From Geosiphon pyriformis (Eukaryota > Glomeromycota > Glomeromycetes > Archaeosporales > Geosiphonaceae), in the NCBI GenBank assembly GCA_016748015.1, contig JAAOMT010000372.1, forward strand, positions 737,400 to 801,399: a stretch of 64,000 nucleotides of DNA, given 5' to 3'. Of the stretch, positions 22,441 through 33,690 are shown one piece after another; position 1 is the stretch's first letter, and each line of letters opens with the position of its first letter. The notes under the pieces are model-generated. The model saw only the letters and a list, made by a program, of their open reading frames with translations. It was not told the origin of the DNA and did not search any database. The position numbers and the translations under genes are program-made.

Positions 22441-22950
22441 AAACCTCTCAACCAGCTCACCACCAAAAACATTGAATACAAATGGACTACCGAACACCAA
22501 AAAGCTTTTGAAATTCTCAAGGAAAAACTGACAACAGCTCTAATTCTCGCCTACTCAAATTTCAGCAACCAATTTTGACTAGCTACAGATGCTTTATATA
22601 CTGCCTTTAGTGCTATCTTATCACAACTAGATGACAACGGAAATAAGCAAGTAATTGCTTATGCTAGCAGAACATTAAAACTAGCTGAGAAAAACTACCC
22701 TGCCACAGAACTAGAAACAGCAGCCATAATTTGGGCTCTACACCACTTCAACCTTTATTTCAGGCCTAAAGAATTCGATATTATCACTGATAATATTGGA
22801 CTCAAATGGCTTCAGAACAAAAATACTCAGCTGAATGCAAAACAAACCTGATGGACAGGATTTCTAGCAAACTATCAATACATAGTACATCACAAACCAG
22901 GAAAACTCCACACCAATGTTAACTGTCTCTCCAGAATAAGACAAGATTAG
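22441..22950 (+). pseudogene. RNase H of D1
   Basis: NIEYKWTTEHQKAFEILKEK leads to LATDALYTAFSAILSQLDD, which keeps the first catalytic Asp, then VIAYASRTLKLAEKNYPATE with the Glu of ELETAA, and FDIITDNIGLKWLQ with the next Asp. The later His/Asp region reads VNCLSRIRQD. Stops are TGA at about 22576 and TGA at about 22849. It continues in the frame used after the polymerase frameshift and ends at a TAG near 22948. Confidence 0.85.
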
Positions 22951-23002
22951 AAAAACACAAAAACCAACACTCAACTTAACCAATCAAAAGAGCCAACAAA
23001 CA

Positions 23003-24312
23003 ATGAATTCGGAAAACTACAATGATCTTAAACAATATTTGGAAACATTAACAATCCCAACAGATTGGTCTCCAGATGAAAAACATCGACTACAACAACA
23101 AGCCAAACAATATTTTCTACACAACAACATTATTTATTACCGAAATTTCAAAAACCCAGACAAACCACTTAGATTAATACAAAAACAGAAAAAAGAGACT
23201 ATATTATACAACATGCACTCAGATCTTTCATCAGCCTACTTCGGAAAAGACAGCACCACCCAAAGAACACTAGAATACTACTTTTGGCCTTGAATGAAAA
23301 AAGACATTCACGAATATGTCGAATCTTGTGATAGTTGTTAAAAAAGAGGAGAAATTTGCCCTACAGAACCTTTAAACCCAATCAAAGTTGAACAGTCTTT
23401 TGACAGAGTTGGTATCAATTTAGTCGGACCACTACCTATCACAAACCAAGGAAACTGCTACATTGCAGTAGCCATAGACTATCTTACCAAATGGCCTGAA
23501 GCCAGAGCCATTCAATGGGCAGATGCAAAATCAGTAGCAAACTTCATCTACAAAGACATCATTTGTAGACATAGATGCCCAATAGAACTTTTATCTGATC
23601 AAGGAACACATCTTGTGAACAATTTAATGTCAAGAGACCATTATCTTTATCCTACCATCCATAAACAAATGGACTGGTAGAACAGTTCAACAGAACATTG
23701 TGTGAATCATTAGCCAAAGTTTTAACCAATTTTGAGCAAGAATGGAATCTCTTTATTCCATCAGTGTTACTAGCATATAGAACACTAAAACAAGATACCA
23801 CAAAACACACACCATTTGATTTAACTTACGGAAGGATGGCAACATTACCAATTAGTTTCACAGTGGAAACATACTCAGTATAACCAATCGATGAAAACAA
23901 TTTCCAAGAAACGCTTCAATGAAGAGCCTACACTCTGCTTAGCACATTGGAAGGAAAACAATGAATAGCAGCCACCCATATTGAACACTCCCAAGCTTAA
24001 CAAAAAGAACGGCATGATGACAAATTGCCTCCAGTCACCATTGAATTTAAAATTGGAAACAAAGTTCTCTTACACAGAACTAAAGCTGAAAAACAATGGA
24101 ATGGAAAATTTGAAAATAAATGGGATGAACCATTCTTTATCCATGAAGTTTTAGGCAACAGATTATACAAGCTAAGACTTGATGACAAAATTCTAGCAAA
24201 AGTTGCACATGGAGATTGTTTGAAACACTATAATTTCAGAAACAATCCTGAACCATTAATTCCACAAATTGGTACACATTCCCCTTTAATCAATCCCAAA
24301 GACATTCTCTGA
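23003..24312 (+). pseudogene. Integrase of D1
   Basis: Zinc-binding N-terminus: HSDLSSAYFGKDSTTQ with CDSC near 23330. Core: LVGPLPITNQGNCYIAVAID, YLTKWPEARA (first Asp kept), ELLSDQGTHLVNNL (second Asp kept). A deletion of about 33 bp relative to D2 near 23625 removes core sequence and shifts the frame. TNGLVEQFNRTLCESLAKVL keeps the Glu. The C-terminal part (FKIGNKVLLHRTKAEKQWNG, YKLRLDDKILAKVAHGDCLK) resembles an SH3-like GPY/F module. There is no chromodomain I can see. Ends at TGA 24310-24312. Confidence 0.85.
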
Positions 24313-24480
24313 AATTTAGAACCAATAGTTGTCATTGAACAGCCTCACAACTTGAACACTTAATTTAAATTTATTATTATAGTTATCTTCTTATAATTTA
24401 GAAACAATCTCACAAAAACAAAAAATAACATAAAAACCCATGCACCAAAAATAATTTTCTTTTATTTCAAATTGCTTATA

Positions 24481-25200
24481 ATGACTATTCTTCAAAACAT
24501 TCAACAATTATCCCAAAAACTAATGTTAGCTTTAAAAACAATATCTGAATTATCCATTACTGTTACTGAAAACCACATTAATTATACCCAAACAGAAGTA
24601 ATTACAAATTTAGCCCCAAATTCACGAAAATATCACCCATATAAAAAGAACACAAAAAGTTATTCTGGAATTCACCTGCCAGAACTTTTAAAGCTTGCTT
24701 TAAGAGAAAACCTAATGCTCACTCCGATTAGTATTCCACCAAATGCTACAATTCAACAAAGACTTCAACTGTGTCTCAATGAGGAAAACACTGAATATCC
24801 TCCAATCTATAGATATTTCCACATTGGAAAAACACTCTATGAATGGAAACTGGAACTTACAACAGCAAACCTCACAAAAGAAGCTATTCAGAAACAACTT
24901 CACAATGAATTCAAGACAACAGCTGAACCAACAAACAGTCACTACAAACTCAGAGCTGCTCTTAGACTTTATGACCTATTCTACACCTGTGAAAATGTCC
25001 TACAAAACCCAATTTTACGACCTTTAAAGATACAATACATTGGAAAGCTCACAGAACCGAAATTTAAACAATTTTCAGGCCAAATTTCTTCAATAATTTT
25101 GGATTACTATCTGGAAATTACAGACAGTACTTGGACTTTGATGGAGCTCAGTCTTAAGGAGAAGGTTATGTTACCAGACGAAATTAGAGATATTATTTAG
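24481..25200 (+). CDS. ORF3 of D1, unknown protein
   Basis: An uninterrupted 239-codon frame from ATG 24481 (MTILQNIQQLSQKLMLALKT) to TAG 25198. It is the only intact full-length ORF of D1. The upstream TTA codon at 24472 is in frame but not an ATG. The protein is mostly helical and soluble, with no signal peptide, membrane segment or Cys motif. NSHYKLRAALRLYDLFYTCE and SSIILDYYLEITDSTWTL are distinctive. The last ten codons and the stop (LPDEIRDII) lie in the 3' LTR. It is homologous to D2 35715-36434 and to a broken copy in C. The position is that of env in retroviruses, but the sequence does not look like an envelope. Confidence 0.8.
   Translation: MTILQNIQQLSQKLMLALKTISELSITVTENHINYTQTEVITNLAPNSRKYHPYKKNTKSYSGIHLPELLKLALRENLMLTPISIPPNATIQQRLQLCLNEENTEYPPIYRYFHIGKTLYEWKLELTTANLTKEAIQKQLHNEFKTTAEPTNSHYKLRAALRLYDLFYTCENVLQNPILRPLKIQYIGKLTEPKFKQFSGQISSIILDYYLEITDSTWTLMELSLKEKVMLPDEIRDII
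25155..25168 (+). other. Polypurine tract of D1
   Basis: aaggagaaggtta lies directly before the 3' LTR and inside ORF3. D2 has aggaggaggtta in the same place. This is the expected primer site for plus-strand synthesis. Confidence 0.65.
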
Positions 25201-26144
25201 CATAAAATTATCTTATAATTTCTATCATTAATTAGCATATATTATCATTTCAAATTATCACTTATTATATTAGCAAAAATGTCCGAAATTATCATTTAAT
25301 TAATAACTCAAATTGTACACAACACAAATGTAACCTAATTGCAATGATCAATCATGCAATACCCTGAACTATGTAACATTCAAAAGTTCGCTGAAATTTA
25401 TAGAAATTTGCCAAAATAATTGATAGTTCACCAAAATATCTAATAGTTCGCAGAAATAACTTGTAGTTCACCAAAATGTATTTTTAGTTCAGTGAAATTG
25501 TAGAAAATAACAAAGTTCAAGTTCATAGAATAGTGTTACAACAAGTTGTATAAAAAAAGAGCTTCTCTCTTCAAGAAAATGTATCTTACTTTAGATTTAA
25601 CAATTAGAATCATCCTTTATACACAAAACGAAATAAATATCAAATAATTCAAAAAATCAAATCCTGAATTATTTCACTTTTGAAATTAACTAATTCCTAT
25701 GAAACAGTTTGAAATTGATTAGCTACCAATTTCAGTAAACTGTTAGTGACTCCAGGCCTGGATAGAAAACGTTTCCCTTGACAGAATTCTATTTCTTTTA
25801 CATTTCTTTTATTTTCTTTTCTTTTCTTTTTACAATCATTAGGGTAGCCTACAGACAAGATTTCTGTAGAAAAGTTGACTTTCACAGCAAAGTAGCTATA
25901 CATTTTAGCAAGCTTTCAGATAAGCAATTCCTGAGAAAGAGTTGATGTTTACTACAACGTAACTACATAAAGTAATTGGCACGGAATTGGTCATTCCACT
26001 TATAAGCCCAGCAATTCAAATTATAGAAAATAATTTGAAGATAAATTCAGTTATTGGAGGTTTAACCACATCCAGAAAACATGCATTCACAGCAAACAAG
26101 CATCGACAACATTTAAGAAAAGAGACCAAAAACCTCTGGTAACA
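25169..26144 (+). repeat. 3' LTR of D1
   Basis: 976 bp, colinear with 16319-17294, with the same ends. The differences I read are transitions, including changes at CpG such as acg to atg and ccg to cca. The first bases also encode the end of ORF3. Confidence 0.95.
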
Positions 26145-26600
26145 GTAGCCATTCAGACATGCCAAAACATAGTTTTATGCAACATTGAAAGGTGTTCCAC
26201 AACTGATCCAGTTATTAATAAGGATTATGTATTGGCACAAGACATTACACATTCTTCCTTAACTAGGAATATTGTTTCACATTTTTTCATTGAGTAACTG
26301 TTTTCCATAAGTAAGACATAATTTGTTGTTCCATTTGCCTTGTCATTTGGGGTACTTATAATGTTCTCTGTAATATAATTTGCAGTAGTAATGGGTACAT
26401 GTCCAATAGTCTTTGTCAGATATAATCCATGCTTTTATGAAAGAAAGTTTTTTGTTACAATCTTGGCATTTGAGTAAAATGTATGATGGTTGCTTCAGTG
26501 GCTCATGTGTGTAAAATTTTTCCCAGCCACTAGTTATTTTTTCTGTGGTGGTGTTTTTTTCTAGTACATTCTCTTTTTTTTTTTTTCTTTGTTGTTCCAA
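26145..26600 (-). pseudogene. Element C Cys-rich module, N-terminal part
   Basis: Minus-strand 26343-26600 is open: SGWEKFYTHEPLKQPSYILL, then KCQDCNKKLSFIKAWI and WTCTHYYCKLYYREHYKYPK. It is the counterpart of the D1 Cys-rich units. Beyond 26343 further frames run toward 26145, where D1 cuts the element (GTAG copy 26145-26148). The module resumes at 16318. A Glu/Lys-rich stretch before it links to the protease. Confidence 0.7.
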
Positions 26601-26609
26601 GAAAGTATT

Positions 26610-27400
26610 AGTGATAACTTGTTGTGTTCAGTATTAGTTCAAGAAACTTAGTAGGCTTCTCAGGTAGATTTTTTTTCTTTATTGTTGAACTTGATAAGTG
26701 GTGCCATGATGTGAGTAGTCTTAAAGTAACCACACATGGCTGGTACATGTGTGTGTTGTCTGTTCTGGCTGAGTTGCAATTTCTGGGTGGTCCAGTTAAG
26801 TACAGCATTGGTTTTAGACAACTAATTGTTGCCAATAAGTGCTTGGTATTGGGTTGTTTCTATTACCAAGACTTTGATTGGTACAGTAATGCTGTTGACT
26901 TCAAAGGAAAAGTCATCAATCTTGCCAATGAGAGTTTTTATGGCTTCATTAGCTGTAATAATTCTAGCACTGGCAGTACAATTAACTCAACAACTTAATT
27001 GGTTCATAAGTTATTATGTAATGATGCTATTAGCTGATCTACTGTCTAAGATCAGTTTAATGAGCTGTTTATCAACTTTAACATCTGTATATATTGCAGT
27101 GATGGATTTTGATTCCAGAGTAGCTCTACTGAATAGTGGCATTTCCACTGATTTCTTGAGTTCAAAAGAAAAGATAGTGGTAAGTGATTCATTTTCAGTA
27201 ATGATTGCTGGCAGTATGTTGTTAGTAAATGGCTGTTTTTGTTTGGCTTCTAAGTTGTTGGATGTGGTATCTTCTGAGATAACCAGAAACTTAAATAGTT
27301 CTGGGAATTTGGGTTTTAAGAATACTCAGTTCCCAAACTCTGCTGACATAATCCTGATTTTTGGTTAAAAAAACTGGGGATTAGTTAATAGACTACTATT
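26610..27400 (-). pseudogene. Aspartic protease region of element C
   Basis: Minus-strand reading gives LESKSITAIYTDVKVDKQLI, then KLILDSRSANSIIT with DSR for DSG near 27040, two stops, ASARIITANEAIKTLIGKID, FSFEVNSITVPIKVLVIETT and NNWLSKTNAVLNWTTQKLQL. It matches the D1 protease segment by segment. The long plus-strand frames across this stretch are shadows of this gene. Confidence 0.8.
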
Positions 27401-27540
27401 ACCAGTCTCCAGTTTTGTTGAATCATTCTCAGTCTTTGGTTTCCAAGTAACATTGGAGCTGAATTTTGAGATGGCATTTGAATCAGTTGAGACTGATAGA
27501 TTACTTGTGGCTACAGCTAATAGATAGATTGTGGCTGTGG
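27401..27540 (-). pseudogene. Element C, Gag tail to protease linker
   Basis: A short open minus-strand segment rich in Ser, Thr and Asn (TSNLSVSTDSNAISKF) upstream of the protease, cut at 27540 by D2. Its partner sequence resumes at 37383 with the end of Gag. Confidence 0.45.
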
Positions 27541-28520
27541 TGTTACCAGACAAAATTAGAAATATTATTTAGCATGAAATTATCTTTATTCCTATCATTA
27601 ATTAACATATATTATCGTTTCAAATTATTACCTATTACATTAGCAAAATGTCCAAAATTATCATTTAATTAATAACCCAATATGTACATAACACAAATGT
27701 AATTTAAGTGTGATGATCAATTATGCAATACTCCGAAATATGTAATATTCAAAAGTTTGCCAAAATTTGTAGAAATTCACTGAAATAATTAACAGTTCAC
27801 CAAAATATCTAATAGTTCACAGAAATAACTTGTAGTTCACTGAAATGTATCTTTAGTTTAGCGAAATTGTAGAAAAGAACAAAGTTCAAGTTCATAAAAT
27901 AGTGTTACAATAAGTTGTATAAAAGAAGAGCTTCTCTCTTCAAGAAAATATATCTTACTTTAGATTTACCTCTTAGAACTGTTCCTATATACACAAAAAG
28001 AAATAAATATCAAATAATTTGAAAAACCAAATTCTTTAATTATTACACTTGAAAAATCCTCAAAACCCAACTAATGTTTTGAAATTAATTAGCTACCAAT
28101 TTCAGTAAAACTGTTAGTGACTCCAGGCCTGAATAGAAAACGTTTCTCTTGACAGAATTCTATTTCTTTTACATTTTTTTTATTTTCATTCTTTTATTTT
28201 CTTATTATAATTATTAAGGTAGCTTACAGACAAGATTCCTGTAGAAGAGTTGACTTTCGCAGCAAAGTAACTACACATTTTAGTAAGCTTCCAGACGAGC
28301 AATTCCTAGGAAAGAGTTGACATTTACTACAACATAACTACACAAAGCAACTGGCACAGAATTGGCCATTTCACTTATAAGCCCAGCAGTTCAAATTATA
28401 AAAGATAATTTAAAGATAAAATTCAATTATTGAAGGTTCAAACACTTCCCATAGTCATGAATTAACAGTATTACAACAAACATACAAGAGCTAAGAAGAG
28501 ACCAAAAACTTCTGGTAACA
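27541..28520 (+). repeat. 5' LTR of D2
   Basis: TGTTACCAGA to TCTGGTAACA, colinear with 36403-37382. It has the same TATA-like gtataaaag (about 27917) and the same repeated gttc-gaaat motif block as D1. Confidence 0.95.
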
Positions 28521-30500
28521 TTTGGTGCTCTCCCACAGAAACAACACAGCAAAAACAACTTCAAAGTAGTAACCATACCAGACACAACAACTCTAGAGTA
28601 TTACCAGTCAATTTACATTCACTGCAAGCAAAGATTTAACATTCCAGACGGAATTGAAGTTGTCAAGAAATCAGTATACCAATATATTGAAAACCACATT
28701 AACAATTATCTTTTTGGAAATTACAATATTTCAGAAGTTAGAAACAACCTTTACAATAATTTAGTACACTATTTACAGTTGGGAACTGAAGATCTTAACA
28801 GTGAAACACTTGCCACTTATTTTCAAGAACTTAATTTTAACATTATCAAGTACTGTGAAGAAACATATCCAGTGCAGTCTCAATACTCTATTGATTTTGA
28901 ATTAGAGACAGAAACAAGCAACAAAGGCAAACAAAAATTGAAGCAATACTCAAAAACCACTCCAAATACTCCAATACTACCAAAAACAACTGCCAAACAC
29001 TTACAAATACCTGAACAAGGAACCAGTTCAAAACTTCCACTTACTATCACACCTTTTCCAGCTTCACTTGCACAAGCACAAACACCTAATTTACTCTTAA
29101 ATTGATTTGCAAGACTAGAAGATTTTACATTACCCAGAAGTTCCACCAGACAACAAAAACTCTTTTAAACTAGTTCCAATCTCCTTGACTTTCTAGCTGA
29201 AAATCGAAGTGAACACTCTGAGACAGCAACAAATGAAAAAAACAACTCTGAAATATCTGAAGAAGAATAAATAGACAGTGAAAATAAAAAAGATGAAATG
29301 ACAGCATACATCACAAAAATCCCTGAATTTAATAGAGAAAACATTAAGACCAGTCTCCAAGAATGGCTTGACCAAGTTACTAAAGCTGGAGATGCAAATA
29401 AATGAAATGCTGCCAGAATATTAAGAACAATTCCCTACTTTCTCAAAGGAACAGCAGGCAAATGGTTCGAAAACTTGATCATCTCTTTTAATGACTGGAC
29501 AGCTTTCAAAACTGCCTTTTTAGAACAATTCACCAATAACAATACCTCAATCACACTTCAAAATTGTTTTTGCAATATCAAACAAAAACCCTCCAAATCT
29601 GTCATGACTTATATTGGGAAATTTAACAAACTTCTCAGACAAATTCACCAACTTGAAACTAATGATTATTATTCCGATGCTCAAATTTTGGATCAATTTA
29701 TCACTGGTTTAAAGGATAAACTGATTAAAAAGATTTGCCCACATGCCCCAGAAAATTTAAACTCTGCCATTCAGCATGCAATAAGATATGAAATGGCCAT
29801 GGAAGAAACCAATCCTACAAAACTTGTGAACTTAGCCATTGAAGAGACCAGCTCAGCAGCTAAAAAGAAAATTGACCAACTCACAAAAAAAGTCAAAAAC
29901 TATTTCACCAACCAACAACAACAGCAACCTCAAAGATATCAATCATCCCAAAGACAGAATTAAAACAACTTCATATCATCTTCTAATAACCAGCCTCAGA
30001 ATTGCCATTACTGTAGAATCCCTGGCTACTGAAAAAAAAATTGTAGAAAGCTACAACAAGACCAACAAAACAGGAGTAATCAACGTTACTCTTTGCCACA
30101 ACAATCTTATTACCAACCACCACTACCACCAGCTTACTATCCACTAAGACTGCAATATCAAACTGACTACTATCAACCTGCTCCACAGCCAATGCAACAA
30201 CAGTATTGACAACTCATTCAATATTACCAAGTACCTGCTCGAAGATTGGTTCAACAAAACCAATTTGCACCACAAAACCGATTTGCAACAAACAACAACA
30301 GAATCAACCCAAATAACCAATTAGTTCCCCGAAATCCAGCTCAGCCAAGACTCACCTATTATCATACTCAACCTAGCTATCTTACAATACCTGAAGAACA
30401 GGATTTTTACCATACTGCACTTTCAGAAAGTAGAGCTGTAGCACAACAACAAAACCCTTTCTATACTCTTACCACAATTCCACCAGCCAGAATTGCTGAA
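28521..30500 (+). pseudogene. Gag of D2
   Basis: The frame is open straight from the primer-binding site to a TGA at 29103: VVTIPDTTTLEYYQSIYIHC, then RFNIPDGIEVVKKSVYQYIE and the Gln/Pro-rich linker. There is no ATG in this stretch. After more stops (TAA near 29166 and 29268, TGA 29403) the capsid part 29475-29963 is open (FKTAFLEQFTNNNTSITLQN, SVMTYIGKFNKLLRQIHQLE). The knuckle CHYCRIPGY-stop-KKNC is near 30003-30045, where TGA again replaces one residue and Tyr replaces the zinc-binding His. A 1-bp deletion near 30495 ends the frame. Confidence 0.85.
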
Positions 30501-30965
30501 AAGCCAACCTTTTAAATATATTCCCTTTTGAGTTTGAAGCAAATGAGTCACCATTCCTGCTTAGCAATGCAGTCACCAACAAACAAAAAGCAATCACTGC
30601 TATGTACACTGAAGCAGAAGTTAAAGGAAAGGCAATTCGCTTGATCCTAGACAGTGAATTCACTAAAAGTATCATTACCTACCAGTTAATACAATAGTTA
30701 AAGAGAAATGTTGACCAACCAGCTCAAACAGTAATTGTTACTGCCGATGGCATGAAAAAGACTTCAGTAGAAGAAATTGACAATTTTCCATTCACTCTTG
30801 ATGGAATTACCATTCCAGTCAAAGTTTTTGTAATGGATGTGTCCCAATATTAAGCCCTTATCGAAAATAATTGGCTCCAAAAAGCCAATGCAAAATTAGA
30901 CTGGGAAACCCAAGAATTACAACTCTTCTATCAAAGACAACATGCCCGAGTACCTGCTACTTGTG
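30501..30965 (+). pseudogene. Aspartic protease region of D2
   Basis: Colinear with D1: AMYTEAEVKGKAIRLILDSE near 30600-30658, with DSE replacing DSG, then a TAG, VTADGMKKTSVEEIDNFPFT and LDGITIPVKVFVMD. It carries stops near 30699 and 30852. The same active-site Gly-to-Glu change as D1 suggests a shared ancestor already carried it. Confidence 0.75.
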
Positions 30966-31045
30966 ATATATTTAACAAACAATCAGAGAAAGCCCTTGTC
31001 TTCGAATTTGAAGAAAAGGAAGAAAAGCCTATAGTCGAAACATTT

Positions 31046-31923
31046 ATGGCACTTGAATCAACATCTAACTGGGCTGAAGAAACTGAGCAAACATATTTTG
31101 CAAAAAATTCATATTCAGAGAAACCAGAAACCCCTGGATGGAACATCCCATATTCTAAACCAGAACCAAAAAAACGACACCCTTACATTCCGCTCAAATG
31201 CAAGGACTGTCACAAAAAACTCTCCTCAATGGAAGCCTGCATTTCACCTGAAGAAAAATATGAAAATCATACTTGTTATTACTGCAAGGCTTGCCACAGA
31301 GAATGATGGGGCCATCTAATAAAAAAAAGTGGAAAATGAGACAACACTCTTTGTTTGACTTGTAGAGATATGTTACCAGAAGAATACAATTGGATTGATG
31401 TAGCAATGAGAGAAGGAGTCTGCAATCAAATCTGCCAATATGCTTTATCAATTTCAAAAAAGTTAAAAGAGGGACACCTTTTAATGCAGCATACAACAAT
31501 ACTTTCAACAAACTTTATCACTACTCCCATGATGTTGAGATGATTTTCAACCTAGCAATGACATTAGTTAATAGAGCTACCAAAGAAGATGTTCGTCAAA
31601 TGAAAGAAGCAGAATACATTGAATACACCATAGAATTAGCTGGATTCAATTATGAAGATGAAATAGAAGTGTACCATCAAATTGCAAGTCACATCTATTC
31701 AACTAAAAAAGCTCAAGCTCAATGGCTAGAACAAATAAACATTAAATTATGTAAAAAATGCATAATGCCTTGTGATGAACAATGGTGTTCTGAATGCTAT
31801 GCTCTTAGCATTCCCTTGCTCAGCAAAAGTGATAAATACAAAATTGAATTTGGAGAACCTGAAGCGACAGAAGAAATTGAAACAACACCTATCTATCTCA
31901 TCAAAAATCAGTCTGTCTTATAA
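31046..31923 (+). pseudogene. Cys-rich module of D2
   Basis: 31046-31306 reads PYIPLKCKDCHKKLSSMEAC and HTCYYCKACHRE. A TGA at 31304 stands where D1 has CGA-TAG. A 1-bp deletion near 31470 then shifts the frame, and 31540-31923 continues (FNLAMTLVNRATKEDVRQMK, then LCKKCIMPCDEQWCSECYAL). All Cys pairs of D1 are kept. The open part ends at a TAA that replaces the CAA Gln codon seen in D1. Confidence 0.75.
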
Positions 31924-32352
31924 CTCAAATACTTCAACAACAATGGACAAGGAATAAAACCCAAAAAAGCACATGAAATTGATGCTGGATATGACCTAAG
32001 ATATCCAGACAAGAATACTCTCGTTCTTAAACCCAAATTTCTCTCAAAAATCAACCTCAAAATTGCTCTCAAAATTCCGCCAGGAGCAATGGTTCAAATC
32101 ATCTCCTGGTTCTCTTTGGCAAGCAAAAGAATCAATATCAGAGGAGGAATAATTGATGCTAGATATACTGGTGACATAACAGTAATACTCCAAAATGAAA
32201 CTAACAAGCCGTTTAAGATTGAACATGCTGAGAAAATTGCCCAAGCCATATATTTACTTTTAATTAACATTTTGGGTTTACAATTAGTCAATCAAAGAGA
32301 ACTATTGGGAAAAAATGAAAAAAGAACCCAAGGTTTTGGTTTAACTGGATGA
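31924..32352 (+). pseudogene. dUTPase of D2
   Basis: Motif 1 DAGYDLRYPDKNTLVLKP keeps the Asp. Motif 2 is SWFSLASKRINI, where the Arg of SRSS is lost. Motif 3 GGIIDARYTGDITVILQN is intact and motif 5 reads RTQGFGLTG. A TGA at 32350-32352 matches the D1 TGA. Loss of the motif 2 Arg, which contacts the nucleotide phosphates in this family, makes activity unlikely. Confidence 0.85.
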
Positions 32353-32800
32353 TTCACAGTTCCAGTAAACATAGCCCTCAATGAACAAAAAGAATCTTAC
32401 CAGATTTTATGACTTCTACAACCAATTACCATTTTACCCTTTGGAGAACATCCTGAAATTTACACTTGTGAAAAGCCAACAACCACACAACAAATTTTTG
32501 AGTCCAACGAACAAATCTGCTTGGAACATAATATCTCAATTCCAAACATTTATATTCCAGAAGGAACAAAGAAAATCCGAGTTACTTTTTACAATCCCAA
32601 CAATTTCCCCATAGTTTTATTAAATAACTTAAAAATTGGAGTTATTCACAGTAATATTTTTCAACAAAAATTACCCCAAACAGTCACTGATTTCTCTGAA
32701 ATTATTGAACATTTACTACCAAAAATCAACCCAAATCCCAACTCTGAAAACTACTATGTTGTTATGGAAAAACTATCTCAAATCAACATAGGATAACTTA
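32353..32800 (+). pseudogene. Post-dUTPase beta-rich segment of D2
   Basis: 32521-32796 is open: NISIPNIYIPEGTKKIRVTF, YNPNNFPIVLLNNLKIGVIH, then SEIIEHLLPKINPNPNSENY. It is colinear with D1 21114-21548 and without the internal TAA that D1 has. Confidence 0.6.
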
Positions 32801-32811
32801 AACCACAACAA

Positions 32812-33690
32812 CAGAGCCAGCTCAAAGAGCTAATTGCAGAATTTGTCAATATCTTTGCCAAAAACAACAATGACTTAGAAAGAACCAATTTGGTTCAACA
32901 CCAAATCTATACAGGAGATGCCAAACCAAGGCAACAGCAAGCCTACCAAGTTGTTCCAGAAAGTCACCAATTTATCTGTGAAGAAGTACAATGGATGCTC
33001 AACAATGGGCTTATTCAACCATCAATGAGTCCATGGGCCTTACCTGTGGTCTTAGTTAAAAAAAAAATGGAAAGATACGATTTTGTGTTGATTATCGACA
33101 ACTCAACAGTGTCACTATTGGAGATGCTTATCTCTTTCCCTGAATTGATGATATGTTGGATGCCCTTGAAAAGGCCAAATACTTTTCAACACTAGATTTA
33201 GAAAGCGAATACTAGCAAGTTGCCATGGACCCCAAAGATCATTCCAAAACAGCCTTCACAACTCAAGAAAGAAACTACGAATTCAATATAATGTCTTTTG
33301 GATTATGCAATACACCAGCAACATTTCAGAAATTAATGAATATTGTGTACAAAAGACTCCTTTGGAAGTCAGTAGTTGTTTATCTTGATGATACTGATGT
33401 TTATTCTTCATTATTTGAATTATACTTAAAACACCTATGAGAAGTTTTTCAACGATTATGAAAAGCAGGACTAAAACTCAACATCAAAAAATGCTACTTT
33501 GGAAAAACAAGCTTGGATTTTCTTGGTCACATCATTAGTAAAGATAAAATCAAACCAGACCCTGGAAAAATCAGCACTGTCAAAAACTTCAAAACTTCTC
33601 AAAACACTACAGAACTAAGAGGATTCATAGGATTAGCCTCCTACTATTGGAAGTTTATCAAAAAATTCTCAGAAATTGCAAACCTCTCAA
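32812..33690 (+). pseudogene. Reverse transcriptase of D2
   Basis: VQHQIYTGDAKPRQQQAYQV, then GLIQPSMSPWALPVVLVKKK, then a frameshift at an A10 run (33058-33067). After the shift AFTTQERNYEFNIMSFGLCN and KSVVVYLDDTDVYSSLF keep the catalytic YLDD. HL-stop-EVFQRL-stop-KAGLKL has two TGA codons at positions where D1 has CAA. A 1-bp loss near 33680 moves the frame again. Confidence 0.85.

Larger units (their letters stand above)
16319..26144 (+). mobile_element. Ty3/gypsy element D1 with dUTPase and ORF3 (complete structure)
   Basis: A 9826-bp element with two 976-bp LTRs (TGTTACCAGA to TCTGGTAACA), flanked by the 4-bp duplication GTAG (16315-16318 and 26145-26148). It has a primer-binding site at 17297, Gag, protease, Cys-rich module, dUTPase, reverse transcriptase, RNase H, integrase, ORF3 and a polypurine tract. 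In the first 200 bases of the two LTRs I count four differences, all C/T transitions, so it is a recent insertion. Internal stops, one frameshift in the polymerase and a deletion in integrase make it defective. It sits inside element C in the opposite orientation. Confidence 0.95.

Noticed and set aside
24481-25200. ORF3 as a retroviral-type envelope gene.
   Set aside because: No signal peptide, no hydrophobic membrane span and no Cys-rich ectodomain pattern; only the position fits.
26624-27368. Two long plus-strand open frames (124 and 180 codons).
   Set aside because: They are antisense shadows of the element C protease, which has family motifs on the minus strand.
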